Shown: positions 37,105 through 45,985, counted from the first letter of the stretch. The stretch: 64,000 bases of DNA from Planctomycetota bacterium (GCA_026692845.1 JAPLNM010000044.1:57849-121848); one strand, 5' to 3'. Notes: generated by a model not told the origin, from the letters alone. Program-made: numbers and translations.

Positions 37105-37631
37105 CCGGAGTCGCCTTGCCTTTGGGGTTCTCCCTCGAACCGCTGCAGCGAAGTCATCAGCGGCGTCGATTTGATTGTGGCCAGAGCGAGGTCAACGATT
37201 GGTTGCACACTAAGGCATTGCAGCATCAAGACAAACGGCTCTCGGCCACGAGAGTGCTTATCGATCAAGACAGAGCGGTCGCCGGCTTCTACACGCTGGC
37301 GACAGGGCAGGTTGACTTTGGTGACCTGCCCTCGGATCTGGCTCGGAAACTGCCGCGACGAGCGCTGCCGGTTGCAATCCTCGCTTGGCTGGGGGTTAGC
37401 GTGACCCTTCAGGGCCAGAAGTTGGGTGATCTGCTGCTGGCACAGGCTCTTCGTGATTGCTATGAAGCGGGCCAGACGTTTGCGTTCGTGGCAGTCATCC
37501 TCGACTGCGTTGACGATCGGGCCAAGGCGTTTTACCATCGATGGGATTTCGCACAACTGCCGGGAAATCCTTACCGCCTGTTCCTCAGTGCGCAGACCTT
37601 AACGGCGATGATGACATCGCGTGCCCGGTGA
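37101..37631 (+). CDS. GNAT acetyltransferase toxin (TacT-like)
   Basis: 176 residues, GTG start overlapping the antitoxin stop (GTGA). Features of the GNAT toxins that acetylate charged tRNAs: FDCGQSEVNDWLHTKALQHQ, VAGFYTLATGQV, LARLGVS replaced here by LAWLGVSVTLQGQKLGDLLLAQALRD (acetyl-CoA loop in Q-G-Q-K-L-G), and a C-terminal AFYHRWDFAQLP. Pairing and order are those of DUF1778-GNAT type II toxin-antitoxin modules. It would arrest translation when free of antitoxin. Confidence 0.87.
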   Translation: MTGVALPLGFSLEPLQRSHQRRRFDCGQSEVNDWLHTKALQHQDKRLSATRVLIDQDRAVAGFYTLATGQVDFGDLPSDLARKLPRRALPVAILAWLGVSVTLQGQKLGDLLLAQALRDCYEAGQTFAFVAVILDCVDDRAKAFYHRWDFAQLPGNPYRLFLSAQTLTAMMTSRAR

Positions 37632-37683
37632 GAATGGCGACGATTACTCACTAACGTTTGGTCCTACCGTCGCGCAGAGACTG

Positions 37684-37754
37684 AAACACAGAGGCACAGA
37701 GGTCACAGAGGGAACGAGAGCATTTCACTCTGTGACCTCTGTGCCTCTGTGTTT
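37684..37754. repeat. 27-bp perfect inverted repeat
   Basis: Arm 37684-37710 (AAACACAGAGGCACAGAGG and eight more bases) is the exact reverse complement of 37728-37754, loop 17 bases. It lies between the GNAT gene and the right 79-bp repeat. Too long and without T-tract to be an ordinary terminator; looks like a dispersed palindromic element. Confidence 0.8.
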
Positions 37755-37772
37755 CCCTTAGTTTTCTTCTGC

Positions 37773-37804
37773 CCTTTGCGCCTTTGCGTCTTTGCGCCTT
37801 TGCG
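37773..37804. repeat. Octamer tandem array YCTTTGCG x 4
   Basis: Four head-to-tail copies of (C/T)CTTTGCG, 19 bases after the long inverted repeat. The pair (long palindrome plus octamer array) probably forms one mobile or dispersed unit; a decayed relative of the array is near 28972-28994. Confidence 0.65.
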
Positions 37805-37860
37805 TTAATTTCTTCCAGCAGCCGGATCTCACCGTAGGGATCACACCAGCCCATTTTTTT

Positions 37861-37939
37861 AGTATAACTTGCATTCGGATTTGGATGGAGTCGCCTGGAT
37901 ATCCAGGCTTATTCGTAGCAATTCAAGAGAGATGTCGGT
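37861..37939. repeat. Right copy of 79-bp direct repeat; leader of the Gfo/Idh gene
   Basis: Runs to seven bases before the Gfo/Idh start, so this is probably the original location. The left copy at 33851 shows five substitutions. Confidence 0.75.
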
Positions 37940-37945
37940 TTGACC

Positions 37946-39043
37946 ATGATGCCTTTGAAGTCGGATACGTGTCGATGGGGGATTTTGTCCACGGCGGGGA
38001 TCGCCAAAAAAAATTGGAGAGCGATTTCTCGAAGTACCCACGGGATCGTCTCGGCAGTGGCAAGCCGCGACGCTGGAGCGGCGCAGCGATTTATCGATGA
38101 ATGCCAAGCCAATTGCCCCTTCGAGTCGGCCCCTGTGGCCTTGGGTTCGTACCAAGCTCTTCTGGAGAGCAAGGACATCGATGCGGTTTATATCCCGTTG
38201 CCGACTGGACTGCGCAAGGAATGGATTATCGCCGCCGCCAAGCATGGCAAGCACATCCTTGCGGAAAAACCAGCAGCCTTGACGGCCGCCGATGTTCAAG
38301 AGATCCTCGATGTTTGCAAGACCCATGGCGTGCAGTTCATGGACGGTGTCATGTTCATGCACAGCCGTCGTTTGGAGCAATTGCGTCAGACGCTCGATAG
38401 TCCAACGGGTATCGGTTCGATCAAGAGAATCGCGACTCAATTCTCTTTTTATAGCGATCAGGAATTCAGGACCACGAACATTCGGTCGAATTCCAAGTAC
38501 GAGCCGCATGGCTCGTTGGGCGATCTCGGTTGGTACACCATCCGAATGATCCTGTGGATCAATCAATGGCGAATGCCGACTCAAATCAGCGCGCGATGCC
38601 TATCGACGTTGCAAGGGCAGGGGAGTCCTAAATCCGTGCCGATGGAGTTCAGCGCCGAATTGCAATTCGATAATGGCGTTTCAGCAAGCTTTTATTGCTC
38701 TTTCGCGACTGAGCACCAGCAGTGGTGCCACATCAGCGGCGAAAAGGGAAGCATTTGGATCGACGATTTCGTCCTGCCGTGCTTCGGCTCCAATGTCGGG
38801 TATGATTTGAACCGTCCAGAGTTTGTCACCGATGTTTGCGATTTTCACATGCACCGTCGGTCCCAACGGTTCTCGGTGGCTGAGTATGATTCGGGCCACG
38901 CTCCGAGCCAAGAGATCCATATGTTCGATACGTTTCACGGTTTGCTCAGGGGTTCCAGCCCCGATGAGTCGTGGGGTCGGATGACGTTGCAAACCCAGCA
39001 AGTCCTAGACAAGGTATTCCAGGCCGCTGGCTGTAGCCTTTAG
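37946..39043 (+). CDS. Gfo/Idh/MocA family oxidoreductase
   Basis: 365 residues. N-terminal Rossmann fold (CRWGILSTAGIAKKNWRAI), substrate/cofactor motif HILAEKPAALT with the EKP Lys, and a C-terminal mixed sheet domain (FDNGVSASFYCSFATEHQQWCHISGEKGSIWIDD in parts) typical of NAD(P)-dependent sugar or cyclitol dehydrogenases. No signal peptide. Start: ATG 37946 or 37949; the leader is the 79-bp repeat. The substrate is unknown; without the island it would have been divergent from the isochorismatase-ThuA/decarboxylase pair, so a shared pathway is possible. Confidence 0.85.
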   Translation: MMPLKSDTCRWGILSTAGIAKKNWRAISRSTHGIVSAVASRDAGAAQRFIDECQANCPFESAPVALGSYQALLESKDIDAVYIPLPTGLRKEWIIAAAKHGKHILAEKPAALTAADVQEILDVCKTHGVQFMDGVMFMHSRRLEQLRQTLDSPTGIGSIKRIATQFSFYSDQEFRTTNIRSNSKYEPHGSLGDLGWYTIRMILWINQWRMPTQISARCLSTLQGQGSPKSVPMEFSAELQFDNGVSASFYCSFATEHQQWCHISGEKGSIWIDDFVLPCFGSNVGYDLNRPEFVTDVCDFHMHRRSQRFSVAEYDSGHAPSQEIHMFDTFHGLLRGSSPDESWGRMTLQTQQVLDKVFQAAGCSL

Positions 39044-39133
39044 CTACCAAGGCCTGCTCGGGAGTCCTCGCTGGAGGATTCCCGAAGAAGGGCTCGATGG
39101 TGTTTGGGGGCCTGGGTGCTTGGCGGCCACGGA

Positions 39134-42100
39134 TTATTCGTGTCCTGTGGCGTACTTGGGTTTGGGCATTGCTGGAACCTGTTTGACTTCTTCGAGCAGT
39201 ACTTCGATCCCCTTTTCGAGTTGCTTGTCGACTCCTGATGGAAGTTCACCGGGGAGCGGCCACAGGATGAAGTCTGGTTCGGCTCCGTTGAGTTCCATGT
39301 CTTTTCCGTCACGGATCGAGAACCAACCGCGGAATGGGGCCCGCAGAACGCCGATGTCATTGATTCGAGCCGCTCCTGTGCTGACGACTCCGCCGGCGGT
39401 CTGTACACCGACGAGTTTGCCACGACCCAAGTTTTTGATCGCATGACTGAATATCTCTGCGTTGCTGTAACTGTTTTGGTTGCACAGCACGACGATCGGT
39501 TTGGACCAAGTCGCGTAGATCATTCGGTCGTGTGGGTAGCCGACTCCCCCGCCTCGCGGGACCGTGATCGCGTGCTTCGGCTGGGTCAACGAAGTCAGTA
39601 GATGGTCGGTCGTCGAGCCACCTCCATTGTCGCGCACGTCGATAACCAGCCCCTGTTTTCCATATCCGACGTTGTAAAGCTGCTGTTCGAATTCCAGGAA
39701 GCTCGATTCGTCCATGGCTTGGATGTGCAAATACCCGAGCTTGCCCTCGGACAATTGGTCGACCATCTGCCGATTGTGCTCGAGCCATTGCTCGTAGAGC
39801 AGAGGCCTGAGTCGACCGTAGGCTATGGGCCGCACAGTGATCGAGATTTCCTCGGTCGCTTGGTCTTTGACCCGTTGGACGAGCAATTGGATATCTCGAT
39901 CGAGGGGACCGTTAAGGATTTGGGTCAAGTCCATCGATGGGTCGACGCGTTGGCCATCGATGCTCAGGAGGATATCCCCGACCTTGAGTCGGCTTTTGGC
40001 CTTGTCGCTTGGGCTTTCGGGCAGCACATCGCGGACCATGAGTCCTGGTCCTAGGAATGTTGGATCAAATCTTGCACCGAGGTGGGCTGTTGGATGTTCG
40101 CGTTTCCTGGGTGTTTCCGGTTCGGGTGTTTCTGCGATCGAAGGGGTAAAGCCCAAGTGCGAGCCGTTGAGTTCGCCGAGCATCAGTTCGATGATTTCGC
40201 CGAGCCCTCGTTCGTCGTAGGCTTTCGCAGCCGCATCGACGTACTTGCGTCGGATTTCCTCCCAGTTGTTCTTGCCCATGGCCGGGTCGTACCAAATCTC
40301 GTGCATGGCCAACCAAGCTGCATTGAAGCCTTCTCGGAATCGGCCGGAACGGGAACGGTCATGCAGGACAGAAAAGCCGTATCCGGTTTCCTTTTCCCCG
40401 TTTTCTAGTTTCGTTGGGGTTCCCCGAGAAAGTCCTAGGATGCTGCTCGATGCCTTGGTCCATCGCGCGTCGTTGAGGACCGTCGAGCTCATGAGTTTGG
40501 GGGTTAGTTTGTCGGGAAATTCGACGCTGTACCAACCGGGTTTCCCCTCGACCGAGGCGGAGAAAGCAAGTTTCTTTCCGTCGGGACTGAAAATCAGATT
40601 CGTCTCGCGTGTGTCTTGCAAATTGATCCGTCGAAGGCGTTGATGGATTTTATCGAAGTCGATTCGGACGGGTTTTGTCTCGGCATCGTTGGTGCGATCC
40701 GTTTTGGGTTTTTCCTCGGCAGGTTTGCTTTCAGGCGCTTTGTCTTTGACCTCAGGATTGTCCTTACCAGCGGTCTTGTTTTCGGCCGGATTGGGTTCTG
40801 CTTTGGGGTCCGCTTTGGATTCCGCTTTGGGTTCCGCTTTGGGTTCGCCAGCGGTCGGTTTCGGACGCTTTTTCTTCATCGTTTCGATCGCCTTGTCGAT
40901 GGTGCGATCGCGTGAGGATTCGTCGTCGAATTCTTCCTGCAGATAAACATAGTAGATGTCGCTCTCGTCTTGCGACCGTCGGCCGGTGAAGGCTAGGATT
41001 TTTCCATCCGGGGAGAACACTGGCGATTGGTCGTTGTCGGGATGCCGCGAAACATTCACAGGATCGGTATGCTTATCGAACGGCATGATCCAGATTTCAC
41101 TGTTGAAATCATCGTCTTGGGACGCATAAGCGATCCACTGGCTATCGGGGGAGATCGAGTAACCGACATCGCTAAAGCCATCGACCAAGGTGGTCGTTTC
41201 CTTGCTTTCAAGGTTCATGGTAACGAGCGTGCCGCGCCCTTGTTGGAACAGCAGATGCTTTCCGTTGGGAGTAAATCGCAGGTTTGTTTTCGAACCGGTC
41301 GATTCGGTCATGCGTGTTTCGACAAACTCTTTTTGCTGCCACCAGTACTTGGCCGGATCTTTCGGCTCGAGTTTCCACACATCGACTTGTCCGTTCTCGC
41401 GACGGGTAAACCAAAGGGACTTGCCATCGTTCGCAAAAACTGGGGATTCTTCATAAGCATCCGAGCGGGTAGCTTGGACGGGCTCTTTGAGTTCGGTGTC
41501 CATGACCCACAGGTCGCCATTGACGGTCATAGCGATTTCAAGCCCATCGTCGCTAAAGGCGACTTGTTCGGCACGGCTAGAAAAGGAACGTAAAAGGTCC
41601 TCTGGTAGGTCCGTATCTGCCGCGACACTCAGAGCGAGTTTCGTGGGCTGCTGGTCTTTGCCAGGTCGCAGGACGTAGGTATCGAAGAGGTGACGGAAGA
41701 CGATGGTCGAACCGTTGCGAGAGATCGCTGGTTTTGCGATCGAGTCGTTGTCGAAGCCCCAGACTTTGCGTTGCCGAGCCGGTTGATCCCCGGTGGCGAA
41801 TCGGTAACGCCATAGGTCGAGGCCATGCTCGGTACCTTTTGCAAAGTAAAATGATTTTCCGCCTGGCATCCAAAGAGGCCACAAGCATTCGACTTGTTCA
41901 TGCAGAAGTTCACGTGTGGTGTTGGTCGTCAGATCGAGCAACCAAATCTGAGCGGAGCGTTCGCCTTTGTAACCTTTCCGCCACCATCGTTCTCCTTCCC
42001 GAACAAATAGGATATTTTTCCCGTCTGCTGATAGCGACGGATTCGCTGCGGTATCATCCAGAAGTACCTTCTCGGCAGCGCGTTTCGTGATGTCGATCTG

Positions 42101-42547
42101 GACCATTCGGCTAGCGCCTCGCCAGAAGTGATCGCGGCTTGCGAGAGCCAAAACGCTATTGCCATCAGGAAACCAATCGGCAAGCGAATAGCCTTCGGAG
42201 TGATAAGTCTTCTGCTCGGGTATCCCGCCTTGGGCACCCATCACGTAGATTTGATTCGAACCGGATCGATTGCTAACAAATGCAATCCGCTTGCCATCGG
42301 GTGAGAATCGCGGTTCGGAGTCGACAGCCGGGTGATTGGTCAAGCGATTCACGCTGCCACCTTGGGTCGATGTGGACCACAACTCGTTGGCCCAACGGAA
42401 AACCAATGTTTGACCATCGGGCGAGAGGGAGTAGTCGCTTGCCATGCGAATCGCGATGGGCTCTTGGCCTTGCGCATGCAGGTCAAAGGACAAGCGAGGG
42501 AAAGCTGCGATCAACAAGATCCACAAAAGGGGGAATTCATAGCGCAT
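39134..42547 (-). CDS. Tricorn-like S41 protease with PD40 propeller and PDZ domain
   Basis: 1137 residues with a signal peptide (FPLLWILLIAAFPRLSF). Order: beta-propeller PD40/WD40-like repeats (SLSPDGQTLVF, RFSPDGKRIAFVSNRSGSNQIYVM, and many more to about 560); a low-complexity charged linker of KAEPKAE repeats (about 575-610); tricorn C1 region; PDZ (LMVRDVLPESPSDKAKSRLKVGDILLSIDG); and the S41 catalytic core (LVIDVRDNGGGSTTDHLL, VLCNQNSYSNAEIFSHAIK with the nucleophile Ser). Degrades peptides or misfolded proteins in the periplasm. Transcribed with the alpha/beta hydrolase 21 bases upstream. Confidence 0.9.
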   Translation of the reverse strand: MRYEFPLLWILLIAAFPRLSFDLHAQGQEPIAIRMASDYSLSPDGQTLVFRWANELWSTSTQGGSVNRLTNHPAVDSEPRFSPDGKRIAFVSNRSGSNQIYVMGAQGGIPEQKTYHSEGYSLADWFPDGNSVLALASRDHFWRGASRMVQIDITKRAAEKVLLDDTAANPSLSADGKNILFVREGERWWRKGYKGERSAQIWLLDLTTNTTRELLHEQVECLWPLWMPGGKSFYFAKGTEHGLDLWRYRFATGDQPARQRKVWGFDNDSIAKPAISRNGSTIVFRHLFDTYVLRPGKDQQPTKLALSVAADTDLPEDLLRSFSSRAEQVAFSDDGLEIAMTVNGDLWVMDTELKEPVQATRSDAYEESPVFANDGKSLWFTRRENGQVDVWKLEPKDPAKYWWQQKEFVETRMTESTGSKTNLRFTPNGKHLLFQQGRGTLVTMNLESKETTTLVDGFSDVGYSISPDSQWIAYASQDDDFNSEIWIMPFDKHTDPVNVSRHPDNDQSPVFSPDGKILAFTGRRSQDESDIYYVYLQEEFDDESSRDRTIDKAIETMKKKRPKPTAGEPKAEPKAESKADPKAEPNPAENKTAGKDNPEVKDKAPESKPAEEKPKTDRTNDAETKPVRIDFDKIHQRLRRINLQDTRETNLIFSPDGKKLAFSASVEGKPGWYSVEFPDKLTPKLMSSTVLNDARWTKASSSILGLSRGTPTKLENGEKETGYGFSVLHDRSRSGRFREGFNAAWLAMHEIWYDPAMGKNNWEEIRRKYVDAAAKAYDERGLGEIIELMLGELNGSHLGFTPSIAETPEPETPRKREHPTAHLGARFDPTFLGPGLMVRDVLPESPSDKAKSRLKVGDILLSIDGQRVDPSMDLTQILNGPLDRDIQLLVQRVKDQATEEISITVRPIAYGRLRPLLYEQWLEHNRQMVDQLSEGKLGYLHIQAMDESSFLEFEQQLYNVGYGKQGLVIDVRDNGGGSTTDHLLTSLTQPKHAITVPRGGGVGYPHDRMIYATWSKPIVVLCNQNSYSNAEIFSHAIKNLGRGKLVGVQTAGGVVSTGAARINDIGVLRAPFRGWFSIRDGKDMELNGAEPDFILWPLPGELPSGVDKQLEKGIEVLLEEVKQVPAMPKPKYATGHE

Positions 42548-42568
42548 CGTATTTCGACAATCTGCGTA

Positions 42569-43372
42569 TTACGAGAAACACTTCGGTAGGAATTTGGCAA
42601 GTTGCTCATAGAACAGTTCGGGCTGCTCGACGTTTGGGACATGGGCGCAACGGTCGAGGAAAACCAGCTCGGAGTCTCGGATTTTCGATTGGAATTGGAT
42701 TCCGACCTCCGGCGGGGTGATTTGGTCCTCTCGGCCCCAAACGATCAACGTTGGAGTGGTGATCCGATCGAGTTCTTTTTCCACGTTTCGATCGCGAGTC
42801 GCACGCGACATCCTCAGGATGAACCGAGTGTAGTTCCTATCCTGCATGGTTTCGAACCAGTCTTCTACCAATTCATCGGTCACTAAAGCTTGATCGTAAA
42901 AGATCCCTCTGATGACGGACCGTACGAACTCGCGGGTGGCCTTGGGTTTTTTTCCGTCTGTTAAACTCCGTTCGTGGAGTCCAGCCGAGCCTGCCAAGAC
43001 CAAGCCGCAGACGCGTTCTGGGTATTGCAAGGTGTAATCGACCGCAAGAAGCCCACCGAGGGAGTTGCCGACCAAAACGATAGGGTGTTCGACTCCAGCA
43101 CGATCGAGGGCTCGCTCTACCGTAGCGGTTAGCTCCGAGATCGAGCGGACTCCGTCGGATCGCCGATCTCCCTTGCGGTCCAAGGGGAGCTGGACTGCAA
43201 TCGATCGGTATCCGTCTGCGAGGGCGTCCATCGTCCCGGTCCAATGTTCCGTGGAGCCGAATAGTCCGTGTAGAAAAACAACAACTTTGGATCCTTGACC
43301 GGCTTGGACGATGGTATCATCGACCAGGGTGGTTTGGTCCAAGTGCTTGGTGGGAAAAAGGCTAAATCTCAT
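42569..43372 (-). CDS. Alpha/beta hydrolase
   Basis: 267 residues, cytosolic. VVVFLHGLFGSTEHW (oxyanion hole HG), VGNSLGGLLAVDY with the nucleophile Ser, TLIVWGREDQITPPE with the acidic residue and DRCAHVPNVEQPE with the catalytic His complete the triad. Broad family (esterases, haloalkane or C-C hydrolases); no substrate inferred. First gene of a probable operon with the tricorn-like protease. Confidence 0.85.
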   Translation of the reverse strand: MRFSLFPTKHLDQTTLVDDTIVQAGQGSKVVVFLHGLFGSTEHWTGTMDALADGYRSIAVQLPLDRKGDRRSDGVRSISELTATVERALDRAGVEHPIVLVGNSLGGLLAVDYTLQYPERVCGLVLAGSAGLHERSLTDGKKPKATREFVRSVIRGIFYDQALVTDELVEDWFETMQDRNYTRFILRMSRATRDRNVEKELDRITTPTLIVWGREDQITPPEVGIQFQSKIRDSELVFLDRCAHVPNVEQPELFYEQLAKFLPKCFS

Positions 43373-43405
43373 GATTTATCTCATCGAGGAACAGACTCTG
43401 GGCAG

Positions 43406-43436
43406 AAAAAAAGCGGCCTGCTTTCGAAGACCGCTT
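43406..43436 (-). terminator. Rho-independent terminator of the Ala/Cys-rich protein gene
   Basis: On the minus strand AAGCGG ... CCGCTT with a 14-base loop containing TTCGAA, followed by seven T. It sits 53 bases after the stop of the repeat-protein gene and 34 bases before the hydrolase start. Confidence 0.7.
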
Positions 43437-43488
43437 ATTGTAGATTCAATGAATCGATGATTCATGGCATTAGGCCACGGATTCAAAA

Positions 43489-44118
43489 TTAGTTGCAGCC
43501 ACAAGCAGGTGCTGGGGCTGGGGCAGGAGCCGCATCGCAGCAGCTAGCTGCTGGAGCAGCGGCGCTGCCGCAGGACTTCTTGCGTGCATGCAAGCGGGCC
43601 AAGAGGCCTTCTCGCTTTGCAGGAGCACAAGCTGGAGCTGCATCGCAGCAGCTAGGAGCTGGGGCTGCACAGGGAGCTGGAGCTGCACAGGGAGCTGGAG
43701 CTGCACAGGGAGCTGGTGCTGCACAGGGAGCTGGAGCTACATCGCAGCAGCTAGCTGCTGGAGCGACAGCGCCGCTGCAAGCCTTCTTGCGTGCGTGCAA
43801 GCGGGCCAAGAGGCCTTCTCGCTTCGCAGGAGCACAAGCTGGAGCTGCATCGCATGCTGGAGCAACTGGTTCGCAAGCAGCGACTGCAGCGCCGCTGCAA
43901 GCAGCCTTGCGTGCATGCAAGCGAGTCAGCAATCCTTCTCGCTTTGGGGCTGGTGCACAAGCAGGAGCTGCATCACAAACAGGTGCTGGTGCTGGTGCGC
44001 AGCAATCGGCCGAAGCACCGCTGCAATCCTTCTTGCGACCAAAAATTCCAGCCGAAGCACTCGACGAGGTAGCAATCGCACATCCAACGATCGCCAAAGC
44101 GATAATAAATCGACGCAT
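43489..44118 (-). CDS. Secreted Ala/Pro/Cys-rich repeat protein
   Basis: 209 residues, signal peptide MRRFIIALAIVGCAIATSSSASA. The mature part has three copies of a basic unit KREGLL(A/T)RLHARK followed by (K/A)(A/S)CSG, separated by Ala/Pro/Cys blocks (CDAAPACAPA, CCDAAPAPA) and a run of four CAAPAP hexapeptides (43672-43745). About 30 Cys in all. No enzyme motif; it could be a cross-linked cell-surface or metal-binding protein, as the planctomycete wall contains cysteine-rich protein. GGAG eight bases before ATG 44118; its own terminator follows, so it is monocistronic and possibly strongly expressed. Confidence 0.78.
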   Translation of the reverse strand: MRRFIIALAIVGCAIATSSSASAGIFGRKKDCSGASADCCAPAPAPVCDAAPACAPAPKREGLLTRLHARKAACSGAAVAACEPVAPACDAAPACAPAKREGLLARLHARKKACSGAVAPAASCCDVAPAPCAAPAPCAAPAPCAAPAPCAAPAPSCCDAAPACAPAKREGLLARLHARKKSCGSAAAPAASCCDAAPAPAPAPACGCN

Positions 44119-44549
44119 TCGAAAATCTCCAATAACAAAAAAGGGGTATACCACTTCCCGCGTCTTTCACTCTATGGCTGCATACTCGTTGCTGAGGGCG
44201 GGCCGATCGAATGTCGCACGACCTTCGATGTCGACGCGTGATCCAACTGACTAGGTTTCCCCATAAAATCGTTCATGGGAACCTAAGCCGCAAAGTTTAG
44301 TGAATAGTCTCCTTCTTGCACGTCCTATTTTGCCTAGATAGCCGATTTTAACGCGCGTTTCCCCTAAAAACCCCCCTTATGGGGTTGCCGGAGGGGCTTG
44401 CCGGCGGTTCCGGGGGCTTGGCTAGGCTTCCTGGCGAGCGATGCGCGGCAAACGCACGAGGCTGAAATTCGATGCGTGGAACCGTTGGACATCGCGTTGC
44501 TGCTGATAGAATCGGGGCATTCCGTTGACGTCAAAAATAGAAGACCACC
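44119..44549. other. Divergent intergenic region
   Basis: 431 bases between the repeat-protein gene and the DapA-like gene. It holds both promoters presumably; a G/C-rich stretch with GCCGG repeats near 44385-44420 is notable, but no gene or clear hairpin was identified. Confidence 0.4.
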
Positions 44550-45488
44550 ATGTTTGCGATCCCCAAAATTCATTTTTCTAGGAAGCCCGAGGGCATTTCG
44601 GCTGCCTACCTCCCATGGAAACCTGTAGGTAGGATCGATTTCGATTCCTATGAGCGGGGACTCGAGCGGACCTGGGCCTGCGGTTTGACCCCAGCGATCA
44701 ACATGGACACCGGGTTTGCAAACCTGCTATCGCTAACACAGCGACGCGAGGTGCTGCAACTTGTAGCCCGTTTGGCTGCCGGACGACCGTTTGTTGCCGG
44801 AGCCTACGTCGAGGATCTCACTGGGGATATGCTCGCCAACTACTGCGCTCAGGCCACCGAGATCCGAGCATTGGGTGGAACCCCGATCGTGTTTCAGTGT
44901 ACCGAATTGGTTCAGCAAACCCCGGAGCGAATCGTGGAAACCTATCGACGGATCGGAACATCAGTCGATCGATTTTTGGGCTTTGAGCTGGGCAAGATGT
45001 TTGCCCCCTTTGGCTCGATCTATTCGATCGATACGTTCCGCCACCTACTGGATATTCCTAGCTTGGGCGGACTGAAACACTCCTCGCTTTCACGAGCGCT
45101 GGAATGGGAACGCTTGGCCTGTAGGGACCATCATCGGCCGGACTTCCGCGTCTACACCGGTAATGACCTTGCGATCGACATGATCCAATGGGGAAGCGAT
45201 TACTTGCTCGGTCTTTCGGCGTTCTATCCAGAAGCGTTTGCAAGGCGGGATGTTTACTGGGGGAATGCAGACGCTCGATTTTATGAGCTCAACGATGCGC
45301 TTCAGATGCTCGGGGGCTTTACTTTCCGTCCTCCTGTGCCGGCGTACAAACACAACGCTGCGATGGTGCTTGCGATGCGCGGTGTGATCGATTCGGATGC
45401 GATTCCATCGAGTGCCCTTGGAAGGCCATCGAGCGACCGGGAGTTTCTTAAAATCTTAATCGATCGAATCGACGCGTTGATCTCATGA
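44550..45488 (+). CDS. DapA-like aldolase/lyase family protein
   Basis: 312 residues. TIM-barrel of the dihydrodipicolinate synthase/N-acetylneuraminate lyase type is suggested by GLTPAINMDTGF near the start, RPFVAGAYVED, GGTPIVFQC and GGLKHSSLSR, whose Lys is at the Schiff-base position. The usual YNxP tyrosine motif is not seen, so it is a divergent member and the reaction is unknown. Its stop overlaps the start of the methyltransferase gene (ATGA). Confidence 0.68.
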   Translation: MFAIPKIHFSRKPEGISAAYLPWKPVGRIDFDSYERGLERTWACGLTPAINMDTGFANLLSLTQRREVLQLVARLAAGRPFVAGAYVEDLTGDMLANYCAQATEIRALGGTPIVFQCTELVQQTPERIVETYRRIGTSVDRFLGFELGKMFAPFGSIYSIDTFRHLLDIPSLGGLKHSSLSRALEWERLACRDHHRPDFRVYTGNDLAIDMIQWGSDYLLGLSAFYPEAFARRDVYWGNADARFYELNDALQMLGGFTFRPPVPAYKHNAAMVLAMRGVIDSDAIPSSALGRPSSDREFLKILIDRIDALIS

Positions 45489-45985
45489 ACCGCTTCGAGC
45501 ATGTGCGTCATAAACCTCCGACACTCCTGGAGCGTCCTCGGGAACTGATCTTGGCGCTTGCTCCGTTGCGTAGCAACGTGAACTTGAGCCGTATCGTGAG
45601 GCTCTGTGGATGCGCAGGGATTTCGGAGGTCATTCATTGTGGCCAAGGAAAAGTCGATCGTGAAATTGCAAGAGACGCAGCCGATTACGTCCAAGTCGTG
45701 CAACGTCGAAGTCTGCTCCCGGTCCTCAAACAGCTTCGTCAGGACGGATACCGGATGGCGGGTCTAGAGCAAACGACCGGCTCGCAGTGCCTCTACGATT
45801 ACGCATTCGCTCCTAAAACCGCTTTGGTCATCGGCGCAGAGCGCGAAGGTCTATCGCAAGACGAACTCAATGTGCTCGATGATGTGATTGAGATTCCCGT
45901 CTACGGACAGCCCTATAGCTTCAACGTCGCAACGGCAACGACCATGGCTGTCTACGAGTATTGCAGGCAGTATCCGAACGGGTGA
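45485..45985 (+). CDS. SpoU/TrmH-family RNA 2'-O-methyltransferase
   Basis: 166 residues, catalytic domain only. Knot-fold motifs are complete: SNVNLSRIVRLCGCAGI (motif 1 Asn and Arg), TALVIGAEREGLSQDEL (motif 2), and IPVYGQPYSFNVATATTMAVYEY (motif 3). Methylates a ribose in tRNA or rRNA using S-adenosylmethionine. Coupled by a 4-base overlap to the DapA-like gene, which is an unusual partner. Converges with the Dabb gene. Confidence 0.85.
   Translation: MNRFEHVRHKPPTLLERPRELILALAPLRSNVNLSRIVRLCGCAGISEVIHCGQGKVDREIARDAADYVQVVQRRSLLPVLKQLRQDGYRMAGLEQTTGSQCLYDYAFAPKTALVIGAEREGLSQDELNVLDDVIEIPVYGQPYSFNVATATTMAVYEYCRQYPNG

Noticed and set aside
43672..43745. Short regular repeats resembling a CRISPR array
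   Set aside because: They are in-frame 18-base units coding CAAPAP with no spacers between them.
43493..44254. 253-codon plus-strand frame opposite the Ala/Cys-rich protein
   Set aside because: Its Gly/Ala/Gln repeats merely mirror the codon bias of the real repeat gene, which has signal peptide, ribosome site and terminator on the minus strand.
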